A DNA stretch of 64,000 bases from Streptomyces sp. SCSIO 30461 (lineage in GTDB: Bacteria > Actinomycetota > Actinomycetes > Streptomycetales > Streptomycetaceae), in contig NZ_CP146101.1 of NCBI RefSeq assembly GCF_037023745.1, positions 5,844,001 through 5,908,000 on the forward strand. The letters are read 5' to 3'. Made by a program: the position numbers and the translations under genes. Under the pieces are notes generated by a model that was not told the DNA's origin, searched no databases, and worked only from the letters and a program-made list of their open reading frames with translations. Each line of letters starts with the position of its first letter. Position 1 is the stretch's first letter. Of this stretch, positions 25,139 through 33,123 are shown piece by piece.

Positions 25139-26299
25139 ATGGATCTGACCCCTTCGGAAGACGAGACCGCCTTGAGGACGCTCGCCCGCGACTGGCTGCG
25201 CTCCCACGTCCCCGCCCGCCCCCTGCCTTCCCTGGAGACGGCGGAGGGCTTCGCCGCGCACCGGGAATGGGAGGCGACGCTGCACGCCGGCCGCTGGTCG
25301 GTGGTGTCCTGGCCTGAGGTCCACGGCGGCCGTGGCGCCGACATCTTCGGCTGGCTCGCGTTCGAGGAGGAGTACTACGCGGCGGGTGCGCCGGGCCGGG
25401 TCTCGCAGAACGGGATCAACCTGCTCGCGCCCACCCTCTTCGCCCATGGCACCGATGAGCAGCGGGCACGGGTGCTGCCCGCCATGGCGAGTGGTGAGGT
25501 GGTCTGGGCGCAGGCCTGGTCGGAGCCCGACGCCGGTTCCGACCTGGCGTCGCTGCGCTCTCGCGCCGTACGCGCGGACGGCGGCTGGCTGCTGTCGGGC
25601 CAGAAGACCTGGTCGTCGCGCGCCGCGTTCGCGGACCGGGCCTTCGGCATCTTCCGTTCCGCCCCCGTGACGGACACGGGGCCGCCGCACCGGGGGCTGA
25701 CCTATCTGATGTTCGACCTGCGGGCACCAGGCGTCACCGTCCGCCCGATCGGGCGCCTCGACGGCAAGCCCGCATTCGCCGAGGTGTTCCTGGACGAGGT
25801 GTTCGTACCGGACGAGGACGTGATCGGCGCGCCAGGCGAGGGCTGGCGCATCGCCATGTCCGCCACCGGCAACGAACGCGGCCTCACCCTGCGCTCCCCC
25901 GGACGCTTCCTCGCCACCGCGGACAGGCTGGTGGAGCTGTGGCACTCGGTCGGCGACCCCGACGACACGGCGATGCGCGACCGCGTCGCGGACGCGGTGA
26001 TCGGCGCCCGCGCCTACCAGCTGTTCACCCACGGGCACGCCTCCCGGTTCGCCGCGGGTGCCACGATCGGCGCCGAGGCGAGTGTGAACAAGGTGTTCTG
26101 GTCCGAGTACGACATCGCGCTGCACGAGACCGCGCTCGATCTGCTTGGCGGGGAAGGCGCGTTGGCCGACGAGCCGGGCAGCGGCTGGGCAGAGGGCCAT
26201 GTCTTCGCGCTCGCCGGGCCGATCTACGCCGGTACGAACGAGATCCAGCGGGACATCATCGCGGAACGACTGCTCGGCCTGCCCAGAGGACGCCGCTGA
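25139..26299 (+). CDS. fadE30: Acyl-CoA dehydrogenase, FadE30-like
   Basis: 386 residues from the ATG at 25139 (MDLTPSEDETALRTLARDWL). Flavoprotein with the FAD/substrate motifs WAQAWSEPDAGSDLASL and LSGQKTWSSRA, and the C-terminal helices with IYAGTNEIQRDIIAERLLGL. In the mycobacterial KstR2 regulon FadE30 dehydrogenates the C-5 side chain of HIP-CoA; its position after ipdF (Rv3559c-Rv3560c) matches, although here it is divergent. It is followed 44 bp on by a second, shorter dehydrogenase; these two may form a heterotetramer, as steroid FadE pairs do. Confidence 0.85.
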   Translation: MDLTPSEDETALRTLARDWLRSHVPARPLPSLETAEGFAAHREWEATLHAGRWSVVSWPEVHGGRGADIFGWLAFEEEYYAAGAPGRVSQNGINLLAPTLFAHGTDEQRARVLPAMASGEVVWAQAWSEPDAGSDLASLRSRAVRADGGWLLSGQKTWSSRAAFADRAFGIFRSAPVTDTGPPHRGLTYLMFDLRAPGVTVRPIGRLDGKPAFAEVFLDEVFVPDEDVIGAPGEGWRIAMSATGNERGLTLRSPGRFLATADRLVELWHSVGDPDDTAMRDRVADAVIGARAYQLFTHGHASRFAAGATIGAEASVNKVFWSEYDIALHETALDLLGGEGALADEPGSGWAEGHVFALAGPIYAGTNEIQRDIIAERLLGLPRGRR

Positions 26300-26343
26300 C
26301 TTCCCGGACCGCCCCGGCCGCCGCACGCGAAGGAGACGCCCCC

Positions 26344-27408
26344 GTGAAGTTCCTGCCGACCGGTGAACAACAGGCGTTCACCCGCTCGCTGGACGCCCTG
26401 CTGACAGCGGCGGACACACCGTCGGTGGCACGTGCCTGGGCCGCCGGCGACCCGGCCCCGGGTCGCGCCCTGTGGACCCGCCTGGGCGGGGCCGGGGTCT
26501 TCGCGCTGGCCGTACCCGAGCTCTACGACGGACTCGGGCAGCGCCCCGTCGAACTGGCACTCGCCTTCGTGGAGCTGGGTCGCCACGCGCTGCCGGGGCC
26601 CCTTGTGGAGACGGCCGCCACCGCCGTGCTGCTCGCCGGACTCGGCGACCCGGCACCCGCGAAGCGGCTGCTCCCGGGGATCGCTTCGGGCGAGGTGGCG
26701 GCGACCCTGCGGATAGCGGGCTCGGACCCGTTCGTCCTGGACGGGGACGCGGCCGAGCTCGTGCTCGTGGCAGACCTGGGCGAGCACGAGACCGCCGCAC
26801 GGCTGCGCCTCGCGTCCGGGCCCCACGGTCCGGCACGCGCCTCCACCGATCCGGCGCGCCGGCTGACCGAGGCCCCCGTCGGCGGCGAGATCCTGGCCGC
26901 GGGACCTGACGTGGCGCGCGCCGCGCGGGCCGCGGAGAGCTGGGCACGGCTGGCCACGGCGGCGCAGAGCCTGGGCGTCGGGCTGGCGCTGCTGGACCGT
27001 ACGGTCGCGTACGCCGGGCAGCGCACCCAGTTCGGCGTCGCCATCGGCTCCTTCCAGGCCGTCAAGCACCGGTTGGCGGATACGTTGATCGCGCTGGAGT
27101 TCGCGCGGCCTCTGCTGTTCGGCGCGGCGCTGACCATGACCCCCGCCGACATCGCGGCGGCGAAGGTCGCGGCGGGCGAAGCCGCCTACGCGGCGGCCCG
27201 CACCGCACTCCAGGTGCACGGCGCGGTCGGTTACACCGAGGAGCTCGACCTGTCGTGGTGGCTGCGCAAGGCGCGCCCGCTGCGGGACGCCTGGGGGACG
27301 CCGTCCCAGTGCCGGGCGGCTGTGCTGTCCGGCCGACCCTCACCCGGCCGATCGGACCCAGCGCCCGGGGGCGACCTGGGCCCGGGCACCGACCGCGCCG
27401 CCGGATGA
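26344..27408 (+). CDS. Acyl-CoA dehydrogenase, partner subunit (FadE31-33-like)
   Basis: 354 residues from a GTG preceded by AAGGAGA. It has the acyl-CoA dehydrogenase fold but with a weak FAD-binding segment and the C-terminal motif LQVHGAVGYTEELDLSWWL. Several steroid-degrading FadE enzymes work as alpha2beta2 pairs in which one subunit lacks part of the flavin site; the order here (full-length then short, 44 bp apart) suits that. The tail of about 30 residues after AVLSGRP is Pro/Gly-rich and poorly conserved in appearance. The mycobacterial fadD3 ligase gene, which lies among these, is not in the window. Confidence 0.83.
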   Translation: MKFLPTGEQQAFTRSLDALLTAADTPSVARAWAAGDPAPGRALWTRLGGAGVFALAVPELYDGLGQRPVELALAFVELGRHALPGPLVETAATAVLLAGLGDPAPAKRLLPGIASGEVAATLRIAGSDPFVLDGDAAELVLVADLGEHETAARLRLASGPHGPARASTDPARRLTEAPVGGEILAAGPDVARAARAAESWARLATAAQSLGVGLALLDRTVAYAGQRTQFGVAIGSFQAVKHRLADTLIALEFARPLLFGAALTMTPADIAAAKVAAGEAAYAAARTALQVHGAVGYTEELDLSWWLRKARPLRDAWGTPSQCRAAVLSGRPSPGRSDPAPGGDLGPGTDRAAG

Positions 27409-27514
27409 GCGGGGCTCCGCACGCGTGCCTCTCGTCGTGTGCGAGGGCAACAGCGCCTGACCGGGGCGACGGTGGACTGGAGGCTGCGGCTGGGGGCGCA
27501 GGCGGTCGACGAGG

Positions 27515-28402
27515 TCAAGAACCCCCCGTGAACGCGGTGGCGTGGTCGGCGGCCCACTGGCGAAACGTTCGCGGCGCCGTTCCCAGGATGTCGGCCACCC
27601 CAGTGGTGACGTAGGCGGGCCATCCGACCGCCGCGCTCCACGCGGCGAGCAGCATGTCGATGACCGCATCGGGCGCTGTGCCATCCGACAGGCTCCGGAA
27701 CTCGTCAGGTGTCATCTCCTCGAATGCGATCCGGCGCCCCAGGGCGTCACCGATGACGTCCAGTTGCGCTGCCTGGGACAGCGATTCGAGGCCTGTCAGG
27801 ACATAGTCGCCTCCGACATATCCGTCCTGACAGAGCGTCCGCGCCGCGACGGCTGCGACGTCCCGGTCGTCGACCGGTGCCGTCTCGGCAGCGCCGTAGG
27901 GCCACCGGACGACCTCGCCGGCCCGGATCGCGGGCGCCCACCAGGCCAGCGCGTTCGACGCGAGCATCCCCGGCCGGATGATCGTCGACTCGAGTCCGGT
28001 GGCCGCGATGAGCCGCTCGATGTCGGCGTGCAGCACCGCCATGGGATTGGGCTGCCGGAAGAAGGGATGCGGCGTCCGGTGCGGGGAGGAGAGGAAGACG
28101 ACCCGCCTCACATGGGCTGCCAGCCGCTCGACGACTGCCGCGGCGGTCCGAGGCGGTGCGGTCCAGACGAGGAAGACCGCACCGGCGCCCTTCAGTGCCG
28201 GGTCGAGTGACTCGGGCAGAGTGAGATCGCCGGTGAAGACCTCGACCTCGGCCGGCAGCGTCGCAGCCGCCTCGGGGTGCCGGACGAGGGCGCGGAGCGG
28301 CACGCCTGCGTCGAGGAGTCGGTCGATGACGACGCGGCCGATCCGACCCGTCGCCCCGGTGACGAGCACGGGAGGAACGTCCGATTGATTCATGGCACCC
28401 AT
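27515..28402 (-). CDS. NmrA-like NAD(P)-binding protein
   Basis: 295 residues. It is an atypical SDR with the Rossmann motif VTGATGRIG near residue 14 and no Tyr-x-x-x-Lys at the usual place, as in NmrA/HSCARG sensors and quinone reductase 2-like proteins. Tandem helices in the C-terminal half (YVGGDYVLTGLESL, FEEMTPDEFRSL) are typical of the group. Divergent from a TetR gene across a 54-bp gap that holds a clear operator, so it is very likely the regulated target. Start is ATG at 28402 or 28393. Substrate unknown. Confidence 0.83.
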   Translation of the reverse strand: MGAMNQSDVPPVLVTGATGRIGRVVIDRLLDAGVPLRALVRHPEAAATLPAEVEVFTGDLTLPESLDPALKGAGAVFLVWTAPPRTAAAVVERLAAHVRRVVFLSSPHRTPHPFFRQPNPMAVLHADIERLIAATGLESTIIRPGMLASNALAWWAPAIRAGEVVRWPYGAAETAPVDDRDVAAVAARTLCQDGYVGGDYVLTGLESLSQAAQLDVIGDALGRRIAFEEMTPDEFRSLSDGTAPDAVIDMLLAAWSAAVGWPAYVTTGVADILGTAPRTFRQWAADHATAFTGGS

Positions 28403-28407
28403 GAAAA

Positions 28408-28439
28408 CGTTACCCGGTTAAAAAAGCAACCCGGTAACG
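28408..28439. promoter_or_regulatory. Operator in the NmrA/TetR divergent gap
   Basis: CGTTACCCGGTT (28408-28419) and AACCCGGTAACG (28428-28439) are inverted 12-bp arms with one mismatch and an 8-nt A-rich spacer. The site fills the 54-bp divergent gap, so a bound TetR dimer pair would block both promoters. Confidence 0.75.
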
Positions 28440-28456
28440 AATGTTACGCTGGTCAG

Positions 28457-29053
28457 ATGAGCGAGCCGATGGGGCTGCGGGCCCGCAAGAAGGAGCGGAC
28501 GCGCGACGCCATCGGCGACGCCGCCGTCTCACTGTTCCTTGAGCGCGGGTTCGACCGCGTCTCGGTCAACGACATCGCCGCGGCGGCCGAGATCTCCAAA
28601 CCCACCCTCTTCCGGTACTTCCCCACCAAGGAAGACCTGGTGCTGCACCGATTCGCCGACCACCAGGGCGAGGCGGCACGCGTCGTACGTGACCGCGGGT
28701 CCGACATCAAGCCGGTGATGGCGCTGCACCGGCACTTCCTGGCCGGCCTCGATCGGTACGACCCCGTCACCGGTCTCAACGATCATCCCGAGGTGGTGGC
28801 GTTCCATCGGCTGGTGTTCACCACACCGAGCCTGGCGGGACGGCTCACGCAGTACCAGCTCGAGGACGAGCAGGCACTGGCGGACGCACTCGGCGAAGGC
28901 ATCCAGGCACACCTGCGAGCCGCCCAGGTACTCGCGGTCCAACGGGTGCTCGCCCGGACCAACTGGCAGAAGATCGCCGACGGCCGAACCGCCCACGATG
29001 TCCGTCCCGAGGCCGTGGCCGACGCCGACCAGGCATTCGACCGACTGCGATGA
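28457..29053 (+). CDS. TetR-family regulator
   Basis: 198 residues from ATG 28457 (MSEPMGLRARKKERTRDAIG). The helix-turn-helix is at about residues 12-58 (AVSLFLERGFDRVSVNDIAA, then ISKPTLFRYFPTKEDL), followed by a helical ligand domain with no further motif. Its likely target is the divergent NmrA-like gene plus itself through the palindrome at 28408-28439. The ligand is unknown; TetR/NmrA pairs often respond to electrophiles or oxidised compounds, but nothing in the sequence shows it. Confidence 0.87.
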   Translation: MSEPMGLRARKKERTRDAIGDAAVSLFLERGFDRVSVNDIAAAAEISKPTLFRYFPTKEDLVLHRFADHQGEAARVVRDRGSDIKPVMALHRHFLAGLDRYDPVTGLNDHPEVVAFHRLVFTTPSLAGRLTQYQLEDEQALADALGEGIQAHLRAAQVLAVQRVLARTNWQKIADGRTAHDVRPEAVADADQAFDRLR

Positions 29054-29255
29054 CAGACGGTGCTCTCAGCCGAAGAAGGCTCCACGGCGGCGGCATGCCG
29101 AACCCGCACGCACGGTGAAACCGCACGTCACGGGCAGGTGCCGGCATCGCCGGGTGCACGGGTCCGCATCGCGCCCGATGGGGTATGCGTCCCCGATACT
29201 CGCATCGGCCCAATCACGACAGCGGATGTCCGGTATTCACGCTTCGATGGGATCC

Positions 29256-29759
29256 ATGACCTACAGCTGGACAGACTTCCAGGCGGCGGAGCCCGACTTC
29301 GCCGCCGCCGTGCAACAGCGTTTCGAGAAGCACACCCACCACATCCTCGCCACCCTCCGCAAGGACGGTTCGCCCCGGGTGAGCGGTCTCGAGGTGAACT
29401 TCCGGTTCGGTGAGCTGTGGCTCGGGATGATGCCGAACTCCCGCAAGGCGCTCGACCTGCTGTGTGATCCACGGCTTGCCATCCACGCCAACCCGGGAGC
29501 TGACGCGTCCATGGAGGACGGGGACGTGAAGATCACCGGGCGGGCGGTGGAGGTGGCCGACCCGGCGACAAAGGACCGGTTCCAGTCCGATGACGGAGAG
29601 CCGCTGCCGTTCCACCTCTTCCGGGTGGAGCTCACCGAGGCCGTGCGGACCGCCGTCGACGGCGATGAGCTGGTGCTCCAGACCTGGCGGCCGGGGCAGG
29701 CGCTGCGGACCATCCGGCGCGGCAACGACGCGAGTCCGGCCCGTACCGTCCAGGGCTGA
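29256..29759 (+). CDS. Pyridoxamine 5'-phosphate oxidase-family (split-barrel flavin) protein
   Basis: 167 residues from MTYSWTDFQA; in-frame ATGs at 29226 and 29247 are possible. The split-barrel fold is recognised from HILATLRKDGSPRVSGLEV (FMN-contact strand), FGELWLGMMPNSRKALDL and the C-terminal LVLQTWRPGQALRTI. The family includes F420- and FMN-dependent reductases and haem-binding proteins; the specific cofactor cannot be told here. It stands alone after a 200-bp gap. A typical small actinobacterial oxidoreductase. Confidence 0.83.
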   Translation: MTYSWTDFQAAEPDFAAAVQQRFEKHTHHILATLRKDGSPRVSGLEVNFRFGELWLGMMPNSRKALDLLCDPRLAIHANPGADASMEDGDVKITGRAVEVADPATKDRFQSDDGEPLPFHLFRVELTEAVRTAVDGDELVLQTWRPGQALRTIRRGNDASPARTVQG

Positions 29760-29861
29760 AGCCCTTCGGGCGACGGACCGACGACCAGAGGTGCCGTGCC
29801 ACGGCGCAGGGCGGGCGCAACGCGCGTCGCCGTTTCCGCCGTGGTCGGACGGCACCGGCTG

Positions 29862-30578
29862 TCACCCCTGGCGGCGCCTGGACCCGATGAGGCGGGCGAC
29901 GCCCCAGCCGATGACGGCGGCCAGGACCAGGCCGAGCGGGGAGAACCAGTCGATCTCGCCACCGGTCGCTCCGTACCACCAGGCCTTGGCGGGGAAAAAC
30001 GGTTCTTCCCCCAGCACATCCACGACGAAGGAAGGCGATTGCCTCTCCACGGCGATCAGCAGCACGGCGTTGCAGTAGCCGAAGAACGCGCCGAGCGCGG
30101 CGACCACGGCCGCGCCGACGTGGGCGCCGCTGCGCCGGTGCCCCAGGAGGCCGGCCAGCAGACCGACGATCGCCGCGTTCACCGACGCATGGGTCAGGTA
30201 AAGGGCGTTGGCGATGGTGAGCGACTGGTCCTCGTAGGTGAGCACCATGGCGCCGCCGTAGAGCAGCGAGACGAGCACCGAGACGAAGAAGGCGAGGACG
30301 ACCGCGGCGACCGGACTGCCACTTCTGCCGGGCCGCGGGCCGCCGGGAGCCGCGGCGAATGGGGGCGCGGGATGCGTCTGAGGCGGGCCGGGGAAGGGCG
30401 CGTAGCCGAAACCCGTTGGCTGCGGCTGCTGTTGAGGCAACTGCTGCGGGACCGGCTGGGCGTAGGGGTTGGGGAAGACCGGCGCGGGCTGCTGTGCCGG
30501 TGCCTGAGGCGGCATCGGCGGTGACTGGTGGGGCGGGTGTGAAGGCGGTGGCGGTGGCTGATAAGGCGGCTGACTCAT
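29862..30578 (-). CDS. Proline-rich membrane protein
   Basis: 238 residues from the ATG at 30578. Residues 1-85 are almost only Pro, Gln, Tyr, Ala and His (SQPPYQPPPPPSHPP and similar), a flexible cytoplasmic tail. Then four hydrophobic segments follow (about residues 88-110, 120-145, 152-172 and 205-228), ending in a basic tail. This shape is common for actinobacterial envelope proteins that interact through their Pro-rich tail. No enzyme motif. Function unknown. Confidence 0.8.
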   Translation of the reverse strand: MSQPPYQPPPPPSHPPHQSPPMPPQAPAQQPAPVFPNPYAQPVPQQLPQQQPQPTGFGYAPFPGPPQTHPAPPFAAAPGGPRPGRSGSPVAAVVLAFFVSVLVSLLYGGAMVLTYEDQSLTIANALYLTHASVNAAIVGLLAGLLGHRRSGAHVGAAVVAALGAFFGYCNAVLLIAVERQSPSFVVDVLGEEPFFPAKAWWYGATGGEIDWFSPLGLVLAAVIGWGVARLIGSRRRQG

Positions 30579-30693
30579 GGGTCCCCCTGGGGCGAACTGG
30601 CGGGAGCAGCAAGCTATCAGTGGGCCAGGCCCGGTCTTCGGCTGCGCGGTGCCGTCGCACGCGCCGACCGGCGGCGACCGGGCCGCGGCAGCC

Positions 30694-31095
30694 TCAACCC
30701 GCCTGAGCGACGGCCCCGGCCCCCGCACTGCGCTCGGCGGCACTGCGTTCCACGCAGAACTCGTTCCCCTCGGGGTCCGCCAGCGTCACCCAGCCGGTGC
30801 CGTCCGCGTTGCGCCGGTCGGCGACGAGCGAGGCGCCGAGCTTCAGCAGCCGCTCGACCTCCTGGTCCCGGGTGCGTTCCTGCGGCTGGAGGTCCAAGTG
30901 GACGCGGTTCTTCCGGGTCTTCTTCTCCGGCACGGTCACAAAGAGAATGCCCACCCCGGGCGCCTCCACGAGCGCCTCCTCGTCACCGGGATGGTCGTCG
31001 TCACCCAGGGAGCACTCGAGTACCCCTGCCCAGAAGGTCGCCAGCTCGTAGGCGTCGGAGCTGTCGATCGTCACATGCCGCACCAAGGTAGCCAT
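30694..31095 (-). CDS. VOC (glyoxalase-fold) protein
   Basis: 133 residues from the ATG at 31095. MATLVRHVTIDSSDAYELAT, FWAGVLE, then VHLDLQPQERTRDQEVERLL and WVTLADPEGNEFCVE show the two beta-alpha-beta-beta-beta repeats and the D-P-E-G-N-E-F turn of glyoxalase/dioxygenase-like proteins (Glyoxalase_6 type). Metal-binding glutamate/histidine residues are partly present. It may bind a hydrophobic small molecule or give resistance; no neighbour suggests a pathway. Unlike the copy at 13137, this gene is full length. Confidence 0.85.
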   Translation of the reverse strand: MATLVRHVTIDSSDAYELATFWAGVLECSLGDDDHPGDEEALVEAPGVGILFVTVPEKKTRKNRVHLDLQPQERTRDQEVERLLKLGASLVADRRNADGTGWVTLADPEGNEFCVERSAAERSAGAGAVAQAG

Positions 31096-31321
31096 GCGCG
31101 CCACCCTTCCACGGCGCACGGGGCTCGTGCACCCGAATTCCGGCCCCCCGCGGCGGGTTTCAAGAGAGTGCTGCCGTAGGCGCCGGTTGTGGGCCTGACC
31201 TGCCACTTAAGCTTCCCGTGTGGGGAGTTGGCGATCACGCGGTCCACACAGGGTCCACAAGCGCAGGCACGCTCCGGAGGAAGACTACGGATCGCTTCAA
31301 GGGCTCAACCGACCGTGATGG

Positions 31322-31336
31322 TACCCAAGTTGGGTA
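31322..31336. repeat. Perfect 15-nt palindrome
   Basis: TACCCAA and TTGGGTA flank one G. It lies in non-coding DNA of lower GC content. It could be an operator left behind from a lost gene. Confidence 0.35.
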
Positions 31337-31714
31337 ATCCGCTGGGCCTTTCTGGCCCGTCGTCCTGATCGCGATCCTTCTGGACATGGCGAAGCGACCG
31401 AGGACGACCGCCTTGAACGATTCGGCGGGCCCTCCCGACACAGAGCGAACGGCCCTCAGGAAGACCCCTGACCTGGGCATAGAACCCCGCGTTCGGATGA
31501 GCATCCGGGTATCGCGGGACTCGGGCCGGACCTGGTCGCCGAGCACACGGGGTCCTGGAAGGCGACCCGTTCGACATCCTCTCCAACCCCGGCCGCTACC
31601 CCCCGTGCGAGTGCCCCCGCTGCGGCGGTACGTCGTCGTCAGCCCGTGCCCTGCGGCCGGCATCCATCGCACCGGGGGCGGCGTAGTGGCCGCCTTCCGA
31701 CGTTGAAAGCCTCC

Positions 31715-31846
31715 GTGGAGCGGGATTCCCGGTCCCGCCGCCGAGCACCGTGGGGCTGGCGCCAGCAGTTCGCCATGCCCCTCTACACCGCTGCCGTCAT
31801 CGTCCTGGTGGTCACCCTGGCCATCGCTGGTGATCCCGGCCGCTGA
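31715..31846 (+). CDS. Possible small membrane peptide
   Basis: A GTG-started frame of 43 residues: a basic start (VERDSRSRRRAPWGWRQQ) and then one hydrophobic helix (MPLYTAAVIVLVVTLAIAG). The basic-then-hydrophobic order is plausible for a single-span membrane peptide, but there is no ribosome site I trust and no family is known to me. It may be a remnant. Confidence 0.25.
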   Translation: MERDSRSRRRAPWGWRQQFAMPLYTAAVIVLVVTLAIAGDPGR

Positions 31847-32008
31847 CCGGCAACTGGCTTCCGGCCCGAGTCCCGCACTCGCTCCATCCGTGGCCTTACG
31901 CCACCCCCCTCTCCTCACCGGCCCGAAGCACCGGGCTGGTGAGACATGCCCCCCAACAGGGCTGGCCGGCGCCCGCCGGCTCTGGACTTACAGGAAGTGG
32001 AGACACAC

Positions 32009-32164
32009 ATGGCAGCGCAGAACGAAGACCTTCTGATCGGCGTCGAGAGCCTGATCAGGGTCCAGGACCGCTTCACCGCCGATGCTGCGGAGTCCGACCC
32101 GACCAGCACTTCCGCGGGCGACGACGGCGAGAACCGCGACGGCCTGAACCTCCCGCAGGAGTAG
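32009..32164 (+). CDS. Small acidic peptide of unknown function
   Basis: 51 residues from an ATG with AGGAAG 12 bp upstream: starts MAAQNEDLLIGVESLIRVQD and ends in a tail rich in Asp, Ser, Gly and Asn with no Cys. A 91-bp gap separates it from the JmjC-type remnant. A short leader-like helix and a polar tail next to a JmjC-type hydroxylase and an aldo-keto reductase remnant would fit a peptide-modification locus, but no known precursor family is recognised and the enzymes are broken. Start and coding nature are reasonable; the role is a guess. Confidence 0.45.
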   Translation: MAAQNEDLLIGVESLIRVQDRFTADAAESDPTSTSAGDDGENRDGLNLPQE

Positions 32165-32255
32165 CAGCACCACTACGCCACAGCACCAACCGGGGGCTCG
32201 TCATCCGCTGCGGGCCCCCGGTCCTCACGCCCAATGACGCAGACCGGAGGAGCAC

Positions 32256-32713
32256 ATGGACCACCACTTCGTCACCGCGATGGAGAAGGCCCTCGGCTGG
32301 AACGGCCCCAGGGAACTCGGAGCCGCTTTCGCCCGGGGAACCATCGAGGATCTTGATCTGCTCGATCGCCTGCTCAGCCCCAAGAAACTGCTGGACCTGG
32401 TGATGCGGCGCAGCGTCACGACCCCCAGTTCCGCATCTTCCAGGACGGCGCCGAACTGCACCCCGGCCGCTACATCCACCCCTCCGTCACCCGGCGGGGA
32501 CAGGCCATCCCCATGGCTGACATGCACCGGGTCGGCGCGCTGATGCGCGAGGGCTGCACCATGGTCCTGGACGAGGTCGACTTCTTCGACCCGGCCATGG
32601 AAGCCACCTGCCGCGCGCTCCAGTGGTGGGCCCATGAGCTGGTGCAGGTCAACGCCTATCTGACCACGCAGGACGCCAGCGGCTTCAAACTCCACTGGGA
32701 CGACCACGACGTC
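32256..32713 (+). pseudogene. JmjC/cupin-4 type oxygenase, frameshifted and truncated
   Basis: From ATG 32256 the frame reads MDHHFVTAMEKALGWNGPRE and on to SVTT at about 32420. There the continuation moves to another frame: PQFRIFQDGAELHPGRYIHP, then MADMHRVGALMREGCTMVLD and LHWDDHDV at about 32690-32713. A run of five Cs at 32422-32426 is one base too short to join the two parts. HWDDHD carries the HxD iron ligands of 2-oxoglutarate-dependent JmjC/cupin-4 hydroxylases. The protein ends there because the following DNA encodes the back half of another gene. The second His ligand and C-terminal domain are missing. Confidence 0.65.
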
Positions 32714-32727
32714 GGGACATCCGGCCG

Positions 32728-33123
32728 CTGGGCATGGTCGGCGTGGACGCCCTGCCGTCTCCGGACGTCCTCATGGTCCGGGCCGGCTTCCTCGTGAGCA
32801 TCGATCTCCTCGACACCACGACAGTCCTACGCAATGCCTGGCGGGCGGGCGAGACCTGGGGCATGAGCCCCTTCGGGGGCGGCAACGGGACGGTGTGGGA
32901 GGACTTCGACCCTCGTCCGTTCCTTCGACCGCCCCACGATGGCTTGTCCCGCGTGCAGGCAGCATTCCGTACGGCGTTCCACCTGCCGAGTGCTGCCGCG
33001 CTGGCTGTCGGCACCGACAACCCCGGTCACCTGGCGGAGCTGGTCATGGCCCTGGGCGCGGAGGTGGATACCACCGCCGTCAGTCAGTACCTGCGCGCCC
33101 TGCATGGGCGCCGTCATAGCTGA
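32728..33123 (+). pseudogene. Aldo/keto reductase-like C-terminal fragment
   Basis: An open frame of about 130 residues that begins within the wreck of the JmjC gene: LGMVGVDALPSPDVLMVRAG ... ETWGMSPFGGGNG ... SAAALAVGTDNPGHLAELVM ... YLRALHGRR. The GTDNPGHLAELV segment and terminal helix resemble the C-terminus of aldo/keto reductases, and the N-terminal half of the barrel with the catalytic Asp, Tyr and Lys is not present. I infer that one deletion removed the end of the upstream gene and the start of this one. No start codon of its own is convincing. Confidence 0.5.

Larger units (their letters stand above)
31096..32008. other. Gene-poor stretch with possible gene remnants
   Basis: About 900 bp without a convincing gene. 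It contains a perfect palindrome (31322-31336), a stretch near 31570-31660 that reads as DPFDILSNPGRYPPCECPRC on the plus strand without a credible start, and a short membrane-type reading frame (31715-31846). The bases near 31250-31380 are less GC-biased than the surroundings. Together this suggests decayed accessory genes at the edge of an island. Confidence 0.5.

Noticed and set aside
31386..31706. A 106-codon frame in the gene-poor stretch
   Set aside because: Ser/Arg/Pro-rich translation without motif; overlapping frames on the other strand are just as long.
32009..32164. Calling the 51-residue peptide a lanthipeptide or other known precursor
   Set aside because: It has no Cys, no known leader motif and no intact modification enzyme; left as unknown.
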